From Desulfobacteraceae bacterium (lineage in GTDB: Bacteria; Desulfobacterota; Desulfobacteria; Desulfobacterales; Desulfobacteraceae), in NCBI GenBank assembly GCA_016743945.1, contig JADGFI010000025.1, positions 17,768-81,767 on the forward strand: a stretch of DNA of 64,000 nucleotides. Direction: 5' to 3'. Positions within the stretch are counted from its first letter, which is position 1; each line of letters starts with the position of its first letter. The position numbers were made by a program, and so were the translations under genes. Of this stretch, positions 19,522-30,069 are shown piece after piece. The notes beneath the pieces are model-generated. The model worked only from the letters and a program-made list of their open reading frames with translations. It was not told the DNA's origin and did not search any database.

Positions 19522-20277
19522 ATGAGTTTAAAAACAGAAGGCATCTTTATGCCGTCGGTTGGTGTGGATTTGGTTTTCAATATGAATGCCTTAAATCCCA
19601 TATCACGATCATCCATCATCCACGACGTCGATTATCAAAAAAAGATCATCACCATTGCTCAGCCACTGGTACCGATTACCCGCACAACCGCCTACGATCA
19701 ATTACATCTCACAACGATTATTCCCAGTAAACAACACCGAATCAGGGTAGGAATTCAATGTCAGCCCACAGAATTTGTAAACCAATATCGCCTTGCCAAT
19801 CAAACGATCTCACAGGCCGTTATTCTCAAATATCAACTCCCGGTAAAAGAAACCAATATTCGCGCCGCATTTCGACTCCCTTTAAGTCAAAAATATACCA
19901 TTCGAGCAAAAATTAAATACAAGGGTGGGGACTATTATACCCCAAACGACTTTAGCATCAAAGATATCTCTTTTACAGGAATGGGGTTAATTATCCCCAA
20001 AAAAAGAACCGCCCCCCCCAACCCTTTGACAGGGTTAAAAAGAACAACTATTATTTCCCTGGGCATACTGCTGATGGATGGAGAAAAAGAAAAACCCGTT
20101 GGGGCATTTCCTCTGAAAGCTGAAGTTATAAGGGTCAATAGAAATTATTCAGATTCACACGTTCAGGTTGGCTTAAAAATATTAGACATGGACGAAAAAA
20201 ATGAAAACTTGCTAAACCGCTTCATCCATACGGCTCAAATTGATCAACTAAAAAAGTTCAGTGTCAGAAGAGACTAA
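19522..20277 (+). CDS. PilZ-domain-like protein
   Basis: AAFRLPLSQKYTIRAKI...IKDISFTGMGLIIP resembles a PilZ domain. 3' end overlaps the convergent exonuclease gene by 30 bp. Confidence 0.6.
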   Translation: MSLKTEGIFMPSVGVDLVFNMNALNPISRSSIIHDVDYQKKIITIAQPLVPITRTTAYDQLHLTTIIPSKQHRIRVGIQCQPTEFVNQYRLANQTISQAVILKYQLPVKETNIRAAFRLPLSQKYTIRAKIKYKGGDYYTPNDFSIKDISFTGMGLIIPKKRTAPPNPLTGLKRTTIISLGILLMDGEKEKPVGAFPLKAEVIRVNRNYSDSHVQVGLKILDMDEKNENLLNRFIHTAQIDQLKKFSVRRD

Positions 20278-21687
20278 GCGTTCCAGATAGCATTTCAGCC
20301 AGGTAAGGATATCCTTCTGGAGAGGGGTCAACTCTTTTTCTTGTTCCTGAATTTCCCTTAAATCGCGCATCCCTTGAACCGCCCCATACTTCACATCGTT
20401 TCGAAACCCCTTTATCTGATCTTCAGGAAGTTTCGATGACAAGCGCCTCAAATGATCTGTATACGCCTTGTTTCGCACAGGGGAGGTAAGATCCTCAAAA
20501 TTTCTTAACAGAATCCGATTTGCCATATCCTTTACCCGGCCATTGGAAAAGCGCTCGCATTCAAGGGCCTTATTCTTAGCGCTGTGAAATCGGCTGATTT
20601 CCTTTTTCTCTAAAGAAGAAAAAAATCCGGACTGGTACAATGCCGCATCCAGATCAATTTCAGGGATCAAAGGATATTTATATTCTTGATGGTGGTGAAT
20701 GGTTTTGAAAAACCGGTCTGGATGAGACTGAATTTGTTTAATATTCTGAGCAAAGGTTTTGAGTGCCCCTGGGGTCATCTTTGCCTGAAATCTGTCCAGA
20801 CAAGGCAAAACAATCAATTGGTCCCCCGGCCGTTTCCGAATTACAAACAAATCAAATATTTGAGTTTCATTTATTTTAAATTTGTCTTCCAGATCCAGAC
20901 GGATCCAGAGGCTTTGATTCTTATAGGGTACAGAGTCCCCCACATGGATTACCGGGGCGATATAGTTATTTTTAGGTCCGAACGCGGAAGACACCATAAG
21001 GCAGACACGAAAGTCAGACGTTCCTACTCTGCACCCTTTTTCCATTGAATTGATTCTTAGGGTATCCCTGGTCTTGTTAAAAAAAGCCAGGGCATACTCC
21101 CAGACATCTCGCTGCCGGGAAAAAATCCTGACAAGTTCAATCACAGCCTCCACATCGTTCATGGCTTCATGGGCCCGACCCGATGTCACGAAACCATTTT
21201 TCTGACTGAGCAGCTCTAACTTCAGGCTGGGCCTACCATCCTCAATATATGGCCATTCTATCACATGGTCACAAAAAACCCGAAACAGTGTCGTCACCGG
21301 CAGCAAATCCATCCTGGAACATTGATTTGCATATTGGTGGGCATAGGGATCCAGTAAATTTCTATAAAAAAGAAACCGCAGGAATTCATCATCAAATCCC
21401 AGGGAATTATATCCAAGACTAATGGTTCCGGGTGTGTTAAAAAGCGCGTGAATCTTCAGAGCTGCCTGGTACTCTGTAATGCCGGATTCTAACTCTTTTT
21501 GTGTCAGACAATGGGTAATAAACGCATGGGGGGAAGGGATTATATCCTGGCGGAGCTTTATGGTGATCAATTCCCGGGAAATTTCCTTCAAAGCGGCATC
21601 TGTTCTGATGCCGGCAAAGGTCAGAATTTGATCAAAGGCTGGATTCAACCCAGAGGTTTCAACATCATAGAATAGGTAGGTTTTCAT
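20248..21687 (-). CDS. sbcB: Exodeoxyribonuclease I
   Basis: FYDVETSGLNPAFDQI, LGYNSLGFDDEFLRF, HEAMNDVEAVIEL (DEDD exonuclease). Start taken at internal MKTYLFYD. Confidence 0.88.
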   Translation of the reverse strand: MKTYLFYDVETSGLNPAFDQILTFAGIRTDAALKEISRELITIKLRQDIIPSPHAFITHCLTQKELESGITEYQAALKIHALFNTPGTISLGYNSLGFDDEFLRFLFYRNLLDPYAHQYANQCSRMDLLPVTTLFRVFCDHVIEWPYIEDGRPSLKLELLSQKNGFVTSGRAHEAMNDVEAVIELVRIFSRQRDVWEYALAFFNKTRDTLRINSMEKGCRVGTSDFRVCLMVSSAFGPKNNYIAPVIHVGDSVPYKNQSLWIRLDLEDKFKINETQIFDLFVIRKRPGDQLIVLPCLDRFQAKMTPGALKTFAQNIKQIQSHPDRFFKTIHHHQEYKYPLIPEIDLDAALYQSGFFSSLEKKEISRFHSAKNKALECERFSNGRVKDMANRILLRNFEDLTSPVRNKAYTDHLRRLSSKLPEDQIKGFRNDVKYGAVQGMRDLREIQEQEKELTPLQKDILTWLKCYLERLVSSDTELF

Positions 21688-21702
21688 TTTTTCTTTCAAA
21701 CC

Positions 21703-21740
21703 CAAAAAAGGGAGAAGCAAAAATCTTGCTTCCCCCCTCC
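21703..21740 (-). terminator. Terminator downstream of rpsI
   Basis: On the minus strand GGGAAGCAAG...TTGCTTCTCCC followed by TTTTTT. Confidence 0.55.
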
Positions 21741-21768
21741 CGGTATTTTGCAAACCGTATAAAAAAGA

Positions 21769-22164
21769 CTATCTTTTTGAAAACTGGAAGCTTGCTCTTG
21801 CGCCTTTTTTACCATATTTTTTTCGTTCTTTCTTCCTTGCATCCCGTGTCAGGAAACCGGCACTTTTCAGAATGGCTCTCAACTCAGGATCGACAAGAAC
21901 AAGGGCTTTTGACACGCCATGGCGAATTGCGCCCGCCTGACCGGTCTGCCCACCACCCATTACGGTGACTTTAATATCAAAGGCATCGCTATTGGCTGTC
22001 AGTACAAGGGGTGAAACAAGTGCTTTCCGATTAACACCGATATCGAAATACTCATCCATCTCTCTATTATTGACAACAACCTTACCTGTACCAGGCACCA
22101 GCCATACTTTGGCCACAGAGTCTTTTCGTTTGCCTGTCGCGTAAAATACGTTTCCACTTTCCAT
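21769..22164 (-). CDS. rpsI: 30S ribosomal protein S9 (uS9)
   Basis: [21 protein letters not shown]; ends [11 protein letters not shown]. Confidence 0.97.
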   Translation of the reverse strand: MESGNVFYATGKRKDSVAKVWLVPGTGKVVVNNREMDEYFDIGVNRKALVSPLVLTANSDAFDIKVTVMGGGQTGQAGAIRHGVSKALVLVDPELRAILKSAGFLTRDARKKERKKYGKKGARASFQFSKR

Positions 22165-22188
22165 TGATATTATCGCGTCCTTTATATC

Positions 22189-22623
22189 TTAAAGTTCAAT
22201 TGCTACAGGCTTTTGGGCAGCATGGGGATGCTGATCTCCTGCATAAACAAATAATTTTTTACAAAGTTTTCTTCCAAGCCTGTTCTTAGGGAGCATTCCC
22301 CGAACTGCTTTTTTAAGTACGTCTTCCGGCTTTTTTTCAAACAATTCCTTTGCAGTCGTCGCTTTTATACTACCGATGTATCCTGAGTGACGATAGTATG
22401 TCTTTTGATCCAGTTTATTACCGGTCAAATGGATCTTATCCGCGTTAATCACCACAATCCAGTCACCCATATCCACATGGGGAGTATAAAGGGGATTATG
22501 CTTTCCACGAATCCTGTAAGCCACCTGGGAAGCTAACCTTCCAAGGATCAGATCCTTTGCATCGATTACGCACCAATTCTCTTTGTTGTCGGATCTTTTT
22601 GCACTGTATGTATACTTTTTCAA
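22189..22623 (-). CDS. rplM: 50S ribosomal protein L13 (uL13)
   Basis: [31 protein letters not shown]. Confidence 0.97.
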   Translation of the reverse strand: MKKYTYSAKRSDNKENWCVIDAKDLILGRLASQVAYRIRGKHNPLYTPHVDMGDWIVVINADKIHLTGNKLDQKTYYRHSGYIGSIKATTAKELFEKKPEDVLKKAVRGMLPKNRLGRKLCKKLFVYAGDQHPHAAQKPVAIEL

Positions 22624-22694
22624 TTTATCTCACTCCTGTTCATAAACACAATCCGCAATATCTACATAAATTTTGCGCCCCTGTCAAGCAAATT

Positions 22695-23168
22695 TTACAA
22701 TTCTATTTGCTTTTCCTTTTTAAACCCGGCCATAAAAGAGGCACTCTCTTTTCCAGGGGCAAGACGACTGGAAGTTTTGCAGGAAACCTCGGCATTTAAA
22801 ACACCCCCATTTTCAACGATTAGATCCTGGCATTCTACTTTCCCGGCACAAATCCCGGTCGCCAGTATAATCAATTCCTTGGAAGCCGCGACATCGCCTT
22901 TAAAGTTGCCACCAATGGTCAGACTGGATACCTTTGTTGAACTGGAGTTAACAACCCCATCCTCTGCAATAATGACAATATCACCGTCAATGGTTCCGGT
23001 CACCTGCCCTTTAATAATCAACTTTCCAGTGCTGGATATGGACCCGTCTATTTTAAGCTCTTTATCAATGATTGATAAGTTTTTTCTGTCTTTTTTCCCC
23101 ACTGTATGTCTCCTCGCATCCTTATGATTTAATGTCGATATAAATCCTGCCAACTTCATTTCCCGCAA
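22695..23168 (-). CDS. Bactofilin (polymer-forming cytoskeletal protein)
   Basis: LSIIDKELKIDGSISSTGKLIIKGQVTGTIDGD...LTIGGNFKGDVAASKELIILATGICAGKVECQDLIVENGGVLNAEV beta-helical repeats. N-terminus overlaps the upstream peptidase gene. Confidence 0.88.
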   Translation of the reverse strand: MREMKLAGFISTLNHKDARRHTVGKKDRKNLSIIDKELKIDGSISSTGKLIIKGQVTGTIDGDIVIIAEDGVVNSSSTKVSSLTIGGNFKGDVAASKELIILATGICAGKVECQDLIVENGGVLNAEVSCKTSSRLAPGKESASFMAGFKKEKQIEL

Positions 23169-24624
23169 GTGTAGTTACCACATAATAGTGCCTGCCTTTT
23201 TTTTTCAGAGAAAACCTCGGAATAAGGACGCCGGCACCGGTATCAATAACATATCCCCTGTCTTCACCTGTATTTATGCTATTATTACCGACAAACCCTT
23301 TAAAATTGACCACATATTCAGAAGGGTCTATATCACCGGTAATAATATCCTCGATAATCAATTTGTCACCCAATTGAATATTCACATGACTGTAATTTTC
23401 TGCAATAAGCGTGCTACCATTAATCTTTAGTTTATAACGGATAGTGGCCGCCTCGTTTGATGCACGCCCCAAACGCTTGCTGTTGGTATCAATAGTATCA
23501 TGAAAATCTAAAAAGACACTGCCACAGGCATAGAAATCTTTTTTTGCTTCTATCCGAGTGGGTTCATTAATGATCAATTTTTTTTCCATATCATTATAAT
23601 CGTTCCCTGCCCCCAGAACATCCACACTCAATCCCCGCTCATAGTTCGCCACAATGTCATGAACTTGGATGGTATCCCCCCGGTTGATTTTCAGGCGATG
23701 CATTTTCCCTACTACAACAGGGATGGCGTCATTGACGGAAATGATCATATATTCCATCTGGGGTTTTTGTAAATCTATGCCAGGCGTCTGGGGCAAAATA
23801 CCCAAAATGTCCATAAAACCGTTAATAGCATAAATGTGTTGCCGCACCTTTAGTTCCAGGGGGAGCGCCTTAGCGGATTCAATACCAAATGCCGGTATTT
23901 TGCAAACGTTCATTGCGTAATAGGTAGCAGATCTGCGTTGTTCCTTGTGGGAGGTATCCGGATGATTGGTCCGATGATTGTTAAAATGAAAATGAATTGC
24001 CTCATCCTCGATATTCTCGTTAATTTTATCAATAACCTGTTGCGCCATAGCCTTAAGATCCACGGATGCAAGGTTTTCACCTGGATAGAGAATCGCATCA
24101 TCGGCAATCACAGATTGACCATATTTTTTTGGGTTTCTGTCCAAGGTTTTCCAGGTCGATGAATAGAAACCGGATCCCTCGTGAAGATTGATAAAACAAT
24201 CACTTTCACAAATGAGTTTTTTTAGGACATCCACTACCTTGGCTTCATAATTCAAAGTCGTGTCATCCATGAATTTACGATTCATGTCCTGATTAATCTG
24301 TCTTTCTTGTTTCAAAATAGAAGGAAAATTTGCCCTGGGCACGACAATGAGATTTCCCTTTTCAAGGGAAAAATCAGCATAAAAATCAGCCGCTAGAAAA
24401 CCGCCTGGCTCATCCCCTTGAATTCCTCCGATAATCAATAGGGTTTTCCCCGGTTTTGATCCGAATATCCGGTATACATTCAGCTCATTTTTCTCGCCTT
24501 GAAAAAAAACAGTGTGGGTTCTCTGGCCAGCCATGGCTACAGACCCGATCAGCATAACGCCCAAAAAACCCGAAAAAAGTATAATTCCAAGCTTTAATAT
24601 AGATTTCTTAAAATCAGACTTCAT
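23122..24624 (-). CDS. M14/M99-family carboxypeptidase, Csd4-like
   Basis: Signal peptide; LLIIGGIQGDEPGG (zinc-binding HxxE replaced by QxxE), INLHEGSGFYS, FGIESAKALPLELKVR. Confidence 0.75.
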   Translation of the reverse strand: MKSDFKKSILKLGIILFSGFLGVMLIGSVAMAGQRTHTVFFQGEKNELNVYRIFGSKPGKTLLIIGGIQGDEPGGFLAADFYADFSLEKGNLIVVPRANFPSILKQERQINQDMNRKFMDDTTLNYEAKVVDVLKKLICESDCFINLHEGSGFYSSTWKTLDRNPKKYGQSVIADDAILYPGENLASVDLKAMAQQVIDKINENIEDEAIHFHFNNHRTNHPDTSHKEQRRSATYYAMNVCKIPAFGIESAKALPLELKVRQHIYAINGFMDILGILPQTPGIDLQKPQMEYMIISVNDAIPVVVGKMHRLKINRGDTIQVHDIVANYERGLSVDVLGAGNDYNDMEKKLIINEPTRIEAKKDFYACGSVFLDFHDTIDTNSKRLGRASNEAATIRYKLKINGSTLIAENYSHVNIQLGDKLIIEDIITGDIDPSEYVVNFKGFVGNNSINTGEDRGYVIDTGAGVLIPRFSLKKKGRHYYVVTTLAGNEVGRIYIDIKS

Positions 24625-25568
24625 AAACTCGGTTCTTCCTCGGTTATATCAATGAGACTCTCAAACATCAGATCCCCATTTTCATTAAAAATATAGATGG
24701 CTGCTTTTTTGAAAAAATCCGGCCCTGCCTGATTTTCGATCCTAAATTTTACAGGTTTAAAATGTGCAATGGAAAAGTATTGTCCCTTTTTGTATTGAAC
24801 CGGTACCCCTTTGTCCAATTTTGCACTAGGGACAACCAGCCAACCTTTCTGTGATTCGTTATCCGGCTTGAGTATGGTAAATATACGCCCGGAAACGCCA
24901 CCGGGCTTATCGGATATATTCCGGATATCAAACCGCACAAGAAGATCCCCATCTGCACCATCCCGGGTAACAACAAATTTTTCAATAGCAACTATCTGCT
25001 TAACAGGCGTTTTTAATTCCAGTGCCGTCTGACCTGGTCCCTTGGCTTTCTTTTCAGCAGCCGTACCTATTTTAACTGCCGGAACCAATTTTTTAGGGGG
25101 AACTTCCACCGTGGTTTTAGGAACAGTCCCCACACTTTTTAAATCCGATTTTTTCTTGATGCCGGCTTTTTTTTCTTTTTCAGTTGCCCCTGGTGCTATA
25201 GTTGATGGTGCTGACAGCGTTGACCGGGTGCCTATCCCTGGTTCTTTTCCTGAAATAACCAGCCTCGCCATAAGCACTTCTCGTTCATTGATTAATCGAT
25301 CCACCTTTTTTACAAGTCCGGCCACTTCACGTTTAAGCCGGTTATTTTCAACGGCCTCATGGGTATAAGAATAATAGAGCCCACTGGCTGCTAAAAAACA
25401 GACAAGACTTGCCACCCCGAAAACATAGGCCAACACCTTAAGGTGCCCGGCCGATTTCATTTCCCCGAAATCATCAACCATCAGAATTCTTTTTTTTCTA
25501 CTTTTTTTATATGGAGATGGTTTTAACTGGGTTATTTCTCTTTCCAGCTCTCTCGAGATATCTTCCAT
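24621..25568 (-). CDS. Uncharacterised bitopic membrane protein within the cell-shape module
   Basis: One TM segment (VLAYVFGVASLVCFLAASGLYYS), short coiled coil, Lys/Pro-rich linker, C-terminal beta-like domain; ATGA overlap with the M99 gene. Confidence 0.6.
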   Translation of the reverse strand: MEDISRELEREITQLKPSPYKKSRKKRILMVDDFGEMKSAGHLKVLAYVFGVASLVCFLAASGLYYSYTHEAVENNRLKREVAGLVKKVDRLINEREVLMARLVISGKEPGIGTRSTLSAPSTIAPGATEKEKKAGIKKKSDLKSVGTVPKTTVEVPPKKLVPAVKIGTAAEKKAKGPGQTALELKTPVKQIVAIEKFVVTRDGADGDLLVRFDIRNISDKPGGVSGRIFTILKPDNESQKGWLVVPSAKLDKGVPVQYKKGQYFSIAHFKPVKFRIENQAGPDFFKKAAIYIFNENGDLMFESLIDITEEEPSL

Positions 25569-26857
25569 AATCCACCTTTCCTCACAAGTTTAAGATGTTT
25601 TGTTCCCTGGGTTGAAAAACTGCTGGATTCATAATTCTGGAAAAAATAAACATCACAGCGATCTTTCTTTTCAATTATTTTAAAATCCTCGCCTGTCACA
25701 GTGATATAATTATATTTTTTAGCCAGTTGTCTTTTCCGGTTAACCCAGGCTTTTTTTCCAAGTCCATCCGAAGAAAAATTTGCGGCATAAATCCCGGCAT
25801 AGGCATCCATATCTTTTGAAGACCATGCTGTCAGCCAGCGTTGAAGTGTTTCCATGACCGATGCTTGTCCAGGGTTATAGTTTACCAGCTTTTGAGCGGC
25901 AGCAATCAAAGGAAAATCAGCGGTTTTATAAGCATGTGACTTTTTTTGAAGTGTATCACCTATTATTTTATAGGTTTGACCCGATTCCTCAACAAAAAAC
26001 TTTCGTTTCCCAATTAGAATTTTTTCCTTATCCTTTTCGTTGCCATGGGAAAGTATCAAATCAAACAAGACCACTATAGTTAAATTATGGGCGTATATAC
26101 CGACATTGGCCGTTTGAATCTTTAGCAACACCTTGTCTCCCATGGATTTCTTCCTTAATCCAAGCCAGGTTTCCCACCAGGAAATATTGGGTACATATTC
26201 ATCGGAATAAAAATCAAGATATTGGTGATAACTGCCGGCTTCAATGGACTGGGACCAATTATCCAAAAAGCTACGGACTCTTTTTTCCAAATCTGCCTGT
26301 AGGTTGGAATCCGTTTTTACAATTTTTTCAACAATAATCAAGGGGGTAGAATCCAGCCGAATATAATCGGCCAGAGAAAGAATATTATCATTTTCAAGGG
26401 CAATACATCCATTGGAATCCATGGGTTTTAAGGCTTTATCTGTACCATGAATCCAGATGGCAGATCCATTTTTACCCAACCGTTGATCATAAAAATTCGG
26501 ATAATCAGAAGGAAAGGCTTTTTTCCCGTATATGGGCGTAAGATAGCGATCTTCATATTCATCTGTTAAAAAATAAATCCCTTCAGGTGTTTTTTTATCG
26601 CCTGCTTTATTCTTGTCCCCAAAAATTTCACCGGTTGAACAAGCAGCAGAAAATGCAAGACTCAGACCTTTTTTTTCCTGGGAATAAACATAAATCGTCT
26701 GGCTTTGTTTTTCCACCAGAATGGCGTTTTCATTTTCCGGCAAAAGGATAATGGAATTTGGCAAATCACTACCGACAGCCTGACTCTGGGACAATACCAG
26801 AACGGCAACGAGCAAATAAACAGCAAAAGGAACTTTAAACATCATTATTATTTTCAC
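25532..26857 (-). CDS. YkuD-fold L,D-transpeptidase/carboxypeptidase with NTF2-like C-terminal domains (Csd6-like)
   Basis: [28 protein letters not shown] (HX..SxGC) and two NTF2-like stretches ([49 protein letters not shown]). Confidence 0.85.
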   Translation of the reverse strand: MKIIMMFKVPFAVYLLVAVLVLSQSQAVGSDLPNSIILLPENENAILVEKQSQTIYVYSQEKKGLSLAFSAACSTGEIFGDKNKAGDKKTPEGIYFLTDEYEDRYLTPIYGKKAFPSDYPNFYDQRLGKNGSAIWIHGTDKALKPMDSNGCIALENDNILSLADYIRLDSTPLIIVEKIVKTDSNLQADLEKRVRSFLDNWSQSIEAGSYHQYLDFYSDEYVPNISWWETWLGLRKKSMGDKVLLKIQTANVGIYAHNLTIVVLFDLILSHGNEKDKEKILIGKRKFFVEESGQTYKIIGDTLQKKSHAYKTADFPLIAAAQKLVNYNPGQASVMETLQRWLTAWSSKDMDAYAGIYAANFSSDGLGKKAWVNRKRQLAKKYNYITVTGEDFKIIEKKDRCDVYFFQNYESSSFSTQGTKHLKLVRKGGLWKISRESWKEK

Positions 26858-27951
26858 TTATTGTTTTTTTGCCCATTTGATATTCCTGGGCCCAAGGTTA
26901 TTTTAAGGTGGTGATACGCTTTTTCAGATGCTCGTCTACCGCTTGAGGTGCGAAGTGCAAGCCCTATCTTTAATAAAAAGGGTTCCACAACATCCACCAG
27001 GGTATCGGTTTCTTCCTGGAGGGTGGCCGAAATGGCCTCGATCCCCACAGGGCCTCCATTATAAAAATCTATAATAGTTTTCAAATAACTTCTGTCAAGA
27101 CGGGTAAGTCCCAGATTATCAATACCCTCAAGAGCAAGAGCAGCCCCTACGCTCGTTTGTGTCACCTCTCCACTGGATCTTACCTGGGAAAAATCCCTGA
27201 CACGTTTGAGCAAGCGATTGGCAACCCGGGGGGTCCCCCTGGATCGCTTGGCAAGTTCTTGTGCGCCACGGTCTGAAATAGGGGTACCTAAAATCTTTGC
27301 CGACCGTTTGATGATAACCACCAATTCCTCAACTGAATAAAAATCAAGGGTTCGAAATATACCAAACCGGTCCCGCAAAGGCGCTGACAGCAATCCCACC
27401 CTTGTGGTGGCACCCACCAGAACAAATTGTTTGAGCCGGTAACGATGACTTCTGGCATGAATCCCCTTGTCAAAAATAAAATCCACGGCAAAATCTTCCA
27501 TGGCCGGATACAAAAATTCTTCAACTATCTTTGGAATCCTGTGAATTTCATCAATAAAAAGGATATCTCCCTCGCCCATGTTGGTCAGGATACCCACCAG
27601 ATCCCCCCCCTTTTCCAAGGTTGGCCCCGAGGTAATGGTCAGCTCTTTTCCCATTTCATTGGCAATTATATGGGAAACAGTAGTTTTTCCAAGGCCCGGC
27701 GGTCCATGCAGCAAAATATGATCCAGTGGCTCGTCGCGCATTTTAGCCGCTTGAATGGCTATTTTCAGGGTTTCAACTGCAGCTTGTTGCCCCACATACT
27801 CGTCAAAGCTCGTGGGACGAAGGGATACAATATCGGCTACCTGATCTTCTCGGGTTTGCTCCGAGGTCACCAATCCCTTTTTATCCGATTGGTTGTCTGA
27901 TTTATTATCTGATTTATTATCCGAGGAAAAAGAAAGGATATCATTGCTCAT
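26854..27951 (-). CDS. ruvB: Holliday junction helicase RuvB
   Basis: [42 protein letters not shown]. Confidence 0.97.
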   Translation of the reverse strand: MSNDILSFSSDNKSDNKSDNQSDKKGLVTSEQTREDQVADIVSLRPTSFDEYVGQQAAVETLKIAIQAAKMRDEPLDHILLHGPPGLGKTTVSHIIANEMGKELTITSGPTLEKGGDLVGILTNMGEGDILFIDEIHRIPKIVEEFLYPAMEDFAVDFIFDKGIHARSHRYRLKQFVLVGATTRVGLLSAPLRDRFGIFRTLDFYSVEELVVIIKRSAKILGTPISDRGAQELAKRSRGTPRVANRLLKRVRDFSQVRSSGEVTQTSVGAALALEGIDNLGLTRLDRSYLKTIIDFYNGGPVGIEAISATLQEETDTLVDVVEPFLLKIGLALRTSSGRRASEKAYHHLKITLGPGISNGQKNNK

Positions 27952-27954
27952 ATC

Positions 27955-28581
27955 TTACCGCGCCTCTTGATAGATTTCGTCAAACAAACTTTCTGCTGTT
28001 TCAATGGCCGGATTACGATCAAAGGCCTCTTTTATCAACCGCTTGGCAGAAGCTGTAGAATGCCCAAGCTGATCCACCAGAACATCTTCAACCTGCCGGG
28101 AAATTTCTTTGAGACTCGAATCTAAAGGATCTGGGTTGTTTTGGGATGGGGCTGCCTGATCGATGAAGCTTGTCACTTTTCCATGGAGCGTGGCAATAAT
28201 CTTTTCCGCAGTTCTCTTCCCAATGCCCGATAATTGAGAGAGAAAAGAGACGTCTTTTTCCTCAATGGCCCGGGCGACCTCCCCTACAGGTCGGGTCAGG
28301 GCCTTCACCGCCTTCATGGGACCAACGGCAGCAACAGAAATAAACAATTGAAAAAACGCCTTGTCCTCGGGGGTTCCAAAACCAATCAATACGGGTTTGG
28401 GTTGGCGTTCGGTCACATGGTAATAGATATACAAAGAAACAACCCCATCCCCGGAGGAGCCTGACTTCACCTGGTCAAGGGTGATAGGGTTCAATAAGAT
28501 TTCATACCCGACGGACCCGGCCAATAATAAAATACCGTCTGATTCATGTTGGATGATACGCCCTTCAAGATATCCTATCAT
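27955..28581 (-). CDS. ruvA: Holliday junction protein RuvA
   Basis: MIGYLEGRI; LSQLSGIGKRTAEKII; C-terminal domain III. Confidence 0.95.
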   Translation of the reverse strand: MIGYLEGRIIQHESDGILLLAGSVGYEILLNPITLDQVKSGSSGDGVVSLYIYYHVTERQPKPVLIGFGTPEDKAFFQLFISVAAVGPMKAVKALTRPVGEVARAIEEKDVSFLSQLSGIGKRTAEKIIATLHGKVTSFIDQAAPSQNNPDPLDSSLKEISRQVEDVLVDQLGHSTASAKRLIKEAFDRNPAIETAESLFDEIYQEAR

Positions 28582-29072
28582 AATAGTTTTCCATACCTAT
28601 AATACCCTGCCAATGCAAGCCCCAATGCATCTGAAGCATGAAATGGACGAATGGGTTCCCCATGTTTCAACAGGTTTCGGACAGATTTTTCCACCTGGTG
28701 TTTATCTGCACTCCCGCTTCCGGTCATTATCTTTTTTACCTCACGTACCGATATCTCTTCCACACGGATTCCGGCCCTGAAGGCCGCCACCAACAAAACA
28801 CCGGATACTTTACCGAGCATAATACCCGATCCAGGGTATTTTTCAAGGGAGTAAATATCCTCAATCACCACTAGGTCGGGTTTTTGCTCTTTAAGAAAAT
28901 CTGCTATTTTTGAATAAATAAGATTAAGTCTTGCTGGAGTAGATGCCTTTGAATCGGTTGCAATACTGCCAAAAGAATAACCATTGATATCTCGATTATC
29001 TCCTTGTACAACCCCAATACCGGTGCCGGCCAACCCCGGGTCAATACCCACAATTTTAATCACAGCACCCAT
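28578..29072 (-). CDS. ruvC: Holliday junction resolvase RuvC
   Basis: IKIVGIDPGLAGTGIGVV, VVIEDIYSLEKYPGSGIMLGKVSGVLLVAAF, HASDALGLALA. Start taken at MGAVIK. Confidence 0.93.
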   Translation of the reverse strand: MGAVIKIVGIDPGLAGTGIGVVQGDNRDINGYSFGSIATDSKASTPARLNLIYSKIADFLKEQKPDLVVIEDIYSLEKYPGSGIMLGKVSGVLLVAAFRAGIRVEEISVREVKKIMTGSGSADKHQVEKSVRNLLKHGEPIRPFHASDALGLALAGYYRYGKLL

Positions 29073-29092
29073 GCATCCTAAGCACCCGGAAA

Positions 29093-29980
29093 TCAATTCA
29101 GGCTTTTCAATTTTTTCTGAGCATACTTGGCTTCATTGGAATCAGGATGCCGCTTTATGAGTTCCTTTAAAATCAGCCTTGCATTTGCAGTTTCACCCAG
29201 TTCCGCAAAGGCATATCCCTGTTTTAATCTGGCAGCTGCCGTCTTGTTTGAGTCTGGATAATTTTCAAGTACTCGCTGATATTCCAGTATCGCTTTTTCA
29301 TACCATTTTTCAGCATAATAACTGTCCGCAATCCAAAATCTGGCATTATCCGCATTTTTTGAGTCGGGATATTTATTAATGAAATTTTCAAACTGAATCC
29401 TTGCGTTTTCCTTATCTCCCTCATCAAACATTTTTTTTGCAAGGACATAGGAATCCTGTTCAGAGCCGACTTCAGGCGGGACCAATGACTGCTTATTTGC
29501 ATCAACCGGCTTGGCCTCCCCGGGTTCGAACCCCATGTATTTTTCAAGACTGATGACCCGTTCGTAATTGCGGGAAATAGCATTGTCCAGACGTTCCAAT
29601 CTTTTTTCCAACGCCTCCTGCTGGACCTGACGTTTGGTTCCGAAATTATGATTTATCTCTTCAATCAAGCCTTCCATCCGTTGGAATTGACTTTTTATCT
29701 GTTCAATTTCATCTTTGATTTCAGCGTAATGTTCCCGGCTAATCTTTGTGGAAGTGTCCAATTTTAACTCAAGACTTTCCAGATCTTCCTGCTGGGAATT
29801 TTTATGGGCTCTCGCCTGCTGGGCAGACATCTGCCGATTATTATCCATCTCTACGGCAGCGAGTCTGTTTTCCAACAATTGGTATTGATCCGGTGTTACG
29901 CATCCTGAAACAAGGAATCCTGAAACAAGAACCCCTAAAATAAAGATCAGTCCAACCCTACACAAAAAAAACTTTTTCAT
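29093..29980 (-). CDS. cpoB: Tol-Pal system protein YbgF/CpoB
   Basis: N-terminal coiled coil, C-terminal TPR repeats (ARIQFENFINKYPDSKNADNARFWIADSYY...). Confidence 0.85.
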   Translation of the reverse strand: MKKFFLCRVGLIFILGVLVSGFLVSGCVTPDQYQLLENRLAAVEMDNNRQMSAQQARAHKNSQQEDLESLELKLDTSTKISREHYAEIKDEIEQIKSQFQRMEGLIEEINHNFGTKRQVQQEALEKRLERLDNAISRNYERVISLEKYMGFEPGEAKPVDANKQSLVPPEVGSEQDSYVLAKKMFDEGDKENARIQFENFINKYPDSKNADNARFWIADSYYAEKWYEKAILEYQRVLENYPDSNKTAAARLKQGYAFAELGETANARLILKELIKRHPDSNEAKYAQKKLKSLN

Positions 29981-30069
29981 TACCAAACTCCAACCCGATC
30001 TATACGAATAAATGTCCGGGCACTCGACCTATGGTTCGTTTATGCCCGGACAAAATCACCTTGTGTCAA

